A stretch of DNA of 8,920 bases, from assembly GCA_027489295.1 (NCBI GenBank), contig JAIYAA010000205.1:1-8920 (forward strand), written 5' to 3'. Position numbers and translations under genes: made by a program. Every line of letters starts with the position of its first letter. Position 1 is the first letter of the stretch. Under the pieces are notes generated by a model. That model made no database searches and had not been told where the DNA came from. It was given only the letters and a program-made list of their open reading frames with translations. Shown here piece by piece: positions 5,459 through 8,920 of this stretch. This stretch comes from Sphingomonadales bacterium (GTDB lineage Bacteria; Pseudomonadota; Alphaproteobacteria; Sphingomonadales; Sphingomonadaceae).

Positions 5459-6424
5459 ATGTCGGGAAATCACGCGCACGGCCATTCGCATGGGCATGGC
5501 CATTCACATCATCATGGCCATGGCCACGGCCATTCCCACGCGCCTGCCGATTTCGGCCGCGCGTTCGCGATCGGCACCGCGCTCAACATCGCCTTCGTAT
5601 TGATCGAAGGCGGGGCGGGCGTCTGGACCGGGTCGATGGCGCTGCTGGCGGATGCCGGGCACAACCTGTCCGACGTGCTGGGGCTGCTGATCGCCTGGGT
5701 GGGCGCGGAGCTGGGCAAGCGCCCCGCGACGCCGCGCTTCACCTACGGCCTGGGTGCGTCGTCGATCCTTGCCGCGCTCGCCAACGCGCTGCTGCTGCTG
5801 ATCGCGATCGGCGCGATCCTGCTGGAGACGATCCAGCGCCTCGCCGATCCGCCCGCGGTCGCGCCGATTCCGGTGATGCTGGTGGCGGGCGCGGGCATCT
5901 TCGTGAATCTCGGCACCGCCCTGCTCTTCGCTCGCGGTCGCGAGCACGACATCAACATCCGCGGCGCCTATATGCACATGGCCGCCGATGCGGGTGTCTC
6001 GGCGGCCGTGGTGCTGGCGGGTGCGCTGATCTGGTGGACCGGCCTGCGCTGGATCGATCCGGTGATCAGCCTGGTGGTGGTGGTCGTGATCCTGGTCGGC
6101 ACCTGGGGGCTGCTGCGCGAATCGCTCACCATGGTGCTGCAGGCGGTGCCCGATCGCATCGACCTCGCCACGGTGGAGAAGGCGCTGCTCGCCCAGCCCG
6201 GCGTCACGCGCGTCCACGATCTCCACGTCTGGCCGATGAGCACTACCGAAGCGGCGCTGACCGCGCATCTGGTGATGCCCGATGGTCATCCAGGTGACGC
6301 ATTTCTACTTCATCTTCAGCATCAGCTCGCGCACGATTTCCGGATCGAGCACAGTACGGTACAGATCGAGTTGGGCAACGGGGCGGAGTGCCGGATGCAT
6401 GGAACTGGTAGCGGACATGGCTGA
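5459..6424 (+). CDS. cation diffusion facilitator (zinc/cobalt/cadmium efflux, CzcD/ZitB-like)
   Basis: This inner-membrane antiporter is predicted to export Zn2+ and similar divalent metals in exchange for protons. The 321-residue product has CDF length. Residues 5-27 are a His/Gly/Ser-rich metal-binding stretch with 13 histidines. Six membrane segments follow between about 33 and 220. The transport site is formed by H68/D72 (GHNLSD, segment 2) and H173/D177 (HMAAD, segment 5), the HD-HD arrangement typical of the zinc-type group. The cytoplasmic C-terminal domain (about 222-307) contains VHDLHVWPMST at 252-262 and EHSTVQIE at 297-304. The C-terminus ends in CRMHGTGSGHG, possibly another metal ligand group. 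The start is ATG at 5459 with a weak AGGA at 5446-5449. The 3' end overlaps the next gene, implying cotranscription. The metal preference is inferred from family resemblance. Confidence 0.93.
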   Translation: MSGNHAHGHSHGHGHSHHHGHGHGHSHAPADFGRAFAIGTALNIAFVLIEGGAGVWTGSMALLADAGHNLSDVLGLLIAWVGAELGKRPATPRFTYGLGASSILAALANALLLLIAIGAILLETIQRLADPPAVAPIPVMLVAGAGIFVNLGTALLFARGREHDINIRGAYMHMAADAGVSAAVVLAGALIWWTGLRWIDPVISLVVVVVILVGTWGLLRESLTMVLQAVPDRIDLATVEKALLAQPGVTRVHDLHVWPMSTTEAALTAHLVMPDGHPGDAFLLHLQHQLAHDFRIEHSTVQIELGNGAECRMHGTGSGHG

Positions 6425-7097
6425 GACGGGCGCCTTCGCGACCCCTATCGCGAACCGACGTCCCCTGGATCTCGTCATCTTCGATTTCGACGGCACGCTG
6501 TCCGACAGCGGCGACTGGTTCGTCTCCGTCGCCAACGACCTCGCCGAACGTTTCCGCTTCCGCAAGATCGCGCCGGACGAAGTGGAGCTGCTCCGCCGCA
6601 AGACCTCGCGCGAGGTGATCGATTTTCTCGGCATCGCGCGCTGGAAGATGCCGTGGATCGCCCGCTACGTCCGCAAGCTGGTGAGCCGCGACGCGCACCG
6701 GATCGAACTCTTCCCCGGCACGCCGAACCTGCTCGACCGGCTGGTCGACAGCGGCGTGAAGCTGGCGCTGGTCACCTCCAATTCGGAAGAGAATGCCCGG
6801 AAGATCCTGGGCCCCCGCCATGCCGCGAAGATCCATTGCTATGCCTGCGGCTCGTCGCTGTTCGGCAAGGCGCCCAAGTTCCGCCGGGTGCTGCGCAAGA
6901 TGGGCGTGACGCCCGATGCGGCGCTGGCGATCGGCGACGAGACCCGCGACGTCGATGCCGCCCGCGAGGTCGGCATGCGCGCGGGTTCGGTGCTGTGGGG
7001 CTATGCCGCCGAGGACCTGCTGACCGACATGGCCCCCGACGCGCTGTTCCGCACGCCGGAAGACATCCTGTCCTACGTCAGCCAGCACCGGGGCTGA
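6417..7097 (+). CDS. HAD-superfamily hydrolase (phosphoglycolate phosphatase-like)
   Basis: This is a cytosolic haloacid-dehalogenase-type phosphatase; the substrate is unknown. From ATG at 6417 the product is 226 residues. Motif I is IFDFDGTLSDS, with nucleophile D23 and acid D25. The helical cap runs from about 33 to 90. Motif II is LVTSNS around 119-123, motif III is likely K151 in FGKAPKF, and motif IV is AIGDETRD with D175 and D178. All catalytic positions are present, so the enzyme should be active. ATG at 6399, six codons earlier, is an alternative start with GGAG 10 bases upstream. Either choice overlaps the CDF gene (by 8 or 26 bases), so translational coupling is likely. The architecture resembles phosphoglycolate phosphatase (Gph), but SDSGDWF after motif I is unlike classical Gph, so I give no symbol. 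It ends shortly before a palindromic repeat that may terminate transcription. Confidence 0.88.
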   Translation: MAETGAFATPIANRRPLDLVIFDFDGTLSDSGDWFVSVANDLAERFRFRKIAPDEVELLRRKTSREVIDFLGIARWKMPWIARYVRKLVSRDAHRIELFPGTPNLLDRLVDSGVKLALVTSNSEENARKILGPRHAAKIHCYACGSSLFGKAPKFRRVLRKMGVTPDAALAIGDETRDVDAAREVGMRAGSVLWGYAAEDLLTDMAPDALFRTPEDILSYVSQHRG

Positions 7098-7113
7098 AGG
7101 CCGTCCACACCGT

Positions 7114-7208
7114 CGTCATCCCGGCGAAAGCCGGGATCCATTCGCCTGTGCGGCGCGGCTCCTTTTGAAGCGGAGCGCCAATGGATTCCGGCTTTCCTCG
7201 GAATGACG
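7114..7208. repeat. 95-bp imperfect palindrome, dispersed intergenic repeat type
   Basis: Two 32-base arms (7114-7145 and 7177-7208) are inverted copies with 27 of 32 positions matching, around a 31-base centre that also pairs partly (GGCGCGGCTCC against GGAGCGCC). The outer ends are CGTCAT...ATGACG. The left arm itself folds into a 7-bp stem (TCCCGGC / GCCGGGA, 7119-7136) with a GAAA tetraloop. I recognise the CGTCATCCCGGCGAAAGCCGG-like ends as a dispersed palindrome seen between genes in sphingomonads and other proteobacteria; copy number here is unknown. It fills the gap between the convergent HAD and prmA genes, where the transcript of either strand would fold, so it may act as a two-way terminator or mRNA 3' end protector. 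Confidence 0.75.
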
Positions 7209-7230
7209 GGTCACAGCGTGCCAGCGGCGA

Positions 7231-8172
7231 TCAAATATCCAGCGCCCAGCCGTCGCGGCCCTTGGGGTCGGGCGGGGTTGCCGGCACGTAGCGGACGGCC
7301 CCGGCAGCCAGCCTCAGGATCGTCCAGTCGCCGCGGCGATCGATCGCCTCCAGCGCGCAGCCGCAAGCCTCGAAGGCCTCGACCACCTGGGCCCGCTGCG
7401 TCTCCAGCAGCCCGGCCAGCACGATCGTCGCGTTCGCTGCAGCAATGGCGGCGAGCTCGGGCGCCATCGATACCAGCGGCCCCGCCAGAATGTTGGCGAT
7501 GACGAGGTCATAGGGCGCCTTGACGGTGATCGCATCGGACAGCGCACCGTCCGCGACGACCAGATCGACGCCGTCGATCCCGTTCGAAGCGGCATTCTCG
7601 CGCGTCACGTCCACCGCGGCGGGGTCGATGTCGGTCGCCATCACCTTGGCCTCGGGCCAGAGATAGGCGCCGGCAAAGGCGAGCAGCCCGGTGCCGGTGC
7701 CGACATCGATGATGTTGGCGAAGCGCCGATCGGCCATCCCGTCGAGCATCGCCAGGCAGCCCGAGGTCGTTGCATGGTGCCCGGTGCCGAACGCGCGGCC
7801 CGCATCGATCAGGAACGCGCGGCCGCCTTGCGGCGCCTCGACGGGATGTGCGCTGGTATGGACGACGAAGCGCCCCTCGCGGATCGGCTCCAGCCCTTCC
7901 TGGCTCAGCGTCACCCAGTCCTGCGCGGTCAGCGCCTCGACCTCAGGCTCCACGTCGCGCGCGCTCGGCACCAGTGCCTTGAGCACCGCGAGCATCGCCG
8001 CATCGGGCTCGTTCTCGAAATAGGCGTCGAGCCGCCAATGCTCGACATCGTCCTCCACCGTCTCGGTGGTCATCAGCACCGCATCGATCTCGATCGTGCC
8101 GGCGTCGATCGCCTCGGCTTCCGCGCGAGTGCAGGGCAGGCTGACCTTCCAGCTGTCGATCTCAGCGGACAT
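7231..8172 (-). CDS. prmA: ribosomal protein L11 methyltransferase
   Basis: PrmA uses SAM to methylate ribosomal protein L11 at several amino groups. From ATG at 8172 the product is 313 residues, slightly longer than the roughly 290 of E. coli PrmA. The N-terminal substrate-recognition domain covers about 1-100. The class I methyltransferase domain contains LIDAGRAFGTGHHATT at 121-136, matching the PrmA signature LDPGxAFGTGxHxTT. It also has the SAM-binding IIDVGTGTGLLAFAG at 154-168, the acidic DIDPAAVDVTRENAASNG at 181-198 and YDLVIANILAGPLVSMAPEL at 221-240, the catalytic-loop motif. The last 20 or so residues (VPATPPDPKGRDGWALDI) form a short tail. I preferred ATG 8172 because GGAG lies 6 bases upstream (complement of 8179-8182). 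ATG 8184 and GTG 8202 are in-frame alternatives. The start overlaps the end of the SDR gene by 11 bases, so expression is likely coupled to it. Confidence 0.94.
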   Translation of the reverse strand: MSAEIDSWKVSLPCTRAEAEAIDAGTIEIDAVLMTTETVEDDVEHWRLDAYFENEPDAAMLAVLKALVPSARDVEPEVEALTAQDWVTLSQEGLEPIREGRFVVHTSAHPVEAPQGGRAFLIDAGRAFGTGHHATTSGCLAMLDGMADRRFANIIDVGTGTGLLAFAGAYLWPEAKVMATDIDPAAVDVTRENAASNGIDGVDLVVADGALSDAITVKAPYDLVIANILAGPLVSMAPELAAIAAANATIVLAGLLETQRAQVVEAFEACGCALEAIDRRGDWTILRLAAGAVRYVPATPPDPKGRDGWALDI

Positions 8173-8866
8173 AGCTGGCTCCATTGGCGTCGAGGACCGC
8201 ACCGGTCATCGAGGGGGGCGCATCGAGCGCGCAGAACTTGACGATGGCGGCGATTTCCTCCGGGCTGGCGACGCGGCCGAGCGGGATGTCCGCCAGCAGC
8301 TTGTCACCGCCGCGGCTCGCCAGATAATCCTCGGCCATGCCGGTCATGGTGAAGCCGGGGCAGATCGCGAAGGCGAGGATACCCTCGCCCGCATAGCCGC
8401 GCGCGATCGACTTGGTCATGCCGACCATGCCCGCCTTGGAGGCGGCATAATGCCAGTGTGCCGGGCTGTCGCCGCGATAGGCGGCACGGCTCGCGACGTT
8501 GACGATGCGGCCGCCGCTTTTCCGCTCCTGCCAATGGCGCACGGCCAGCCGGCAGAGTTCGGCCGAGGCGGTGAGGTTGACGCGCATCGTGCGCTCCCAG
8601 CCTTCGACCCAGTCGTCATGGGGCGCATCGAGCGGATTGGCCTCGAAGATGCCGGCATTGTTGATCAGCACGTCGATCCGGCCGTCGAGCGCGTCCAGCG
8701 CCTGGTCCCAGAGCGCCTGCGGGGCGGCGGGATCGGTGAAGTCGGCGGGAATGCCGCTGCGCGTGCCCTGGCCGACGAGCTTCACGCGCGCATCACGCCC
8801 AAGCAGCGCCGCCGTCGCCGCGCCGATGCCCCGGCTGCTGCCGGTGAGAAGGATATGGGTGGTCAT
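8162..8866 (-). CDS. short-chain dehydrogenase/reductase family oxidoreductase
   Basis: This is an NAD(P)-dependent oxidoreductase of the classical SDR family; the substrate is unknown. The 234-residue product is a single Rossmann domain with TGSSRGIG (8-15) for cofactor binding, NNAG (69-72), the structural and catalytic Asn97 in MRVNLT, Ser126 in VNVASRAAY, the YxxxK pair Tyr140/Lys144 in HYAASKAG, and CPGFTMTGM at 169-177. The catalytic tetrad is complete. Ser10-Ser11-Arg12 in the glycine-rich loop would be compatible with NADP(H). FabG-like enzymes share this layout, but nothing in the context (no acp or fabF) supports fatty acid synthesis. The start is ATG at 8866, with AGGG about 8 bases upstream. 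The gene is first in a two-gene unit with prmA, overlapping it by 11 bases, and a good promoter match lies directly upstream. Confidence 0.92.
   Translation of the reverse strand: MTTHILLTGSSRGIGAATAALLGRDARVKLVGQGTRSGIPADFTDPAAPQALWDQALDALDGRIDVLINNAGIFEANPLDAPHDDWVEGWERTMRVNLTASAELCRLAVRHWQERKSGGRIVNVASRAAYRGDSPAHWHYAASKAGMVGMTKSIARGYAGEGILAFAICPGFTMTGMAEDYLASRGGDKLLADIPLGRVASPEEIAAIVKFCALDAPPSMTGAVLDANGASYVR
8179..8182 (-). promoter_or_regulatory. ribosome binding site deciding the prmA start
   Basis: On the minus strand GGAG (complement of 8179-8182) lies 6 bases before ATG at 8172. It sits inside the last codons of the SDR gene, so ribosomes finishing that gene could restart at prmA. 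Confidence 0.5.
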
Positions 8867-8872
8867 GGAGAC

Positions 8873-8901
8873 GCCCTAGCGCGGGTGCGCGGGCGCGTCA
8901 C
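8873..8901 (-). promoter_or_regulatory. probable housekeeping-type promoter of the SDR-prmA unit
   Basis: On the minus strand GTGACGC (8901-8895), a 14-base spacer and GCTAGGGC (8880-8873) match the Caulobacter housekeeping pattern TTGACGS-N10-14-GCTANAWC at 6 of 7 and 6 of 8 positions. The -10 ends only 6 bases before the ATG at 8866, so transcription would begin at or within a base or two of the start codon, giving a leaderless or nearly leaderless message. It is the best promoter match I see in the window. Confidence 0.45.
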
Positions 8902-8920
8902 CCCGGCGAGTCCGCGTGGC

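Noticed and set aside
4315..5460. Minus-strand frame of 381 codons across the DUF2809 and EF-hand genes
   Set aside because: The opposite strand holds recognisable membrane segments, EF-hand loops and a signal peptide; this frame has none.
5471..5545. Short tandem-like CATGGCCA / GGCCAT repetition at the CDF 5' end
   Set aside because: It encodes the His/Gly/Ser-rich metal-binding N-terminus, so it is protein-level low complexity rather than a regulatory repeat or CRISPR.
5504..6289. Minus-strand frame opposite the CDF transporter, rich in His, Asp and Gln
   Set aside because: The composition is the antisense image of hydrophobic membrane codons and the His-rich leader, not an independent protein.
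6282..6398. Extension of the HAD gene upstream to an ATG at 6282
   Set aside because: The added residues lie in the CDF coding region out of frame, look unlike HAD proteins, and precede the natural MELVADM/MAETGAF starts.

Overview
The window looks like ordinary core chromosome of a GC-rich alphaproteobacterium, most probably a sphingomonad (Sphingomonadaceae). This is inferred from the strong G/C third-position bias, the protein variants seen, the xseB-ispA-coaD-cyclophilin-queA order, and a dispersed palindrome with CGTCATCCCGGC-type ends that I associate with this kind of genome. No database search was possible, so the taxonomic call is an inference.

Layout, left to right. Positions 1-748 hold the catalytic C-terminal part of a prolyl-oligopeptidase-family (S9) serine peptidase cut by the window edge, followed by a GC-rich hairpin at 757-780. 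Positions 802-2492 hold a tight forward cluster: xseB (exonuclease VII small subunit), ispA (farnesyl diphosphate synthase type) and coaD (phosphopantetheine adenylyltransferase). Positions 2576-4820 hold an exported cyclophilin-type peptidyl-prolyl isomerase, queA (queuosine tRNA modification) and a small DUF2809-type membrane protein. The reading frame of the last opens directly behind the queA stop codon, in the same frame, without a canonical start. Positions 4900-5400 encode an exported EF-hand protein. Positions 5459-7097 hold an overlapping pair: a CzcD/ZitB-like cation diffusion facilitator with a His-rich N-terminus, and a HAD-family phosphatase. Positions 7114-7208 are a long imperfect palindrome between convergent genes. 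Positions 7231-8866 on the minus strand hold an overlapping pair, an SDR oxidoreductase followed by prmA (ribosomal protein L11 methyltransferase). A good alphaproteobacterial housekeeping-type promoter lies just upstream of the SDR, close enough to its ATG to suggest a leaderless or near-leaderless message.

The genes serve unrelated housekeeping roles: isoprenoid precursor synthesis, CoA synthesis, DNA repair, tRNA and ribosome modification, periplasmic protein folding, and metal efflux. Linkage seems to reflect operon packing rather than one pathway. I found no RNA gene, CRISPR array, insertion sequence, phage gene or defence system, and no convincing undescribed multi-gene system. The most noteworthy items are the start-less DUF2809 frame behind queA, the 95-bp palindrome, and the promoter/start geometry of the SDR gene. 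No gene-free stretch exceeds 300 bases.
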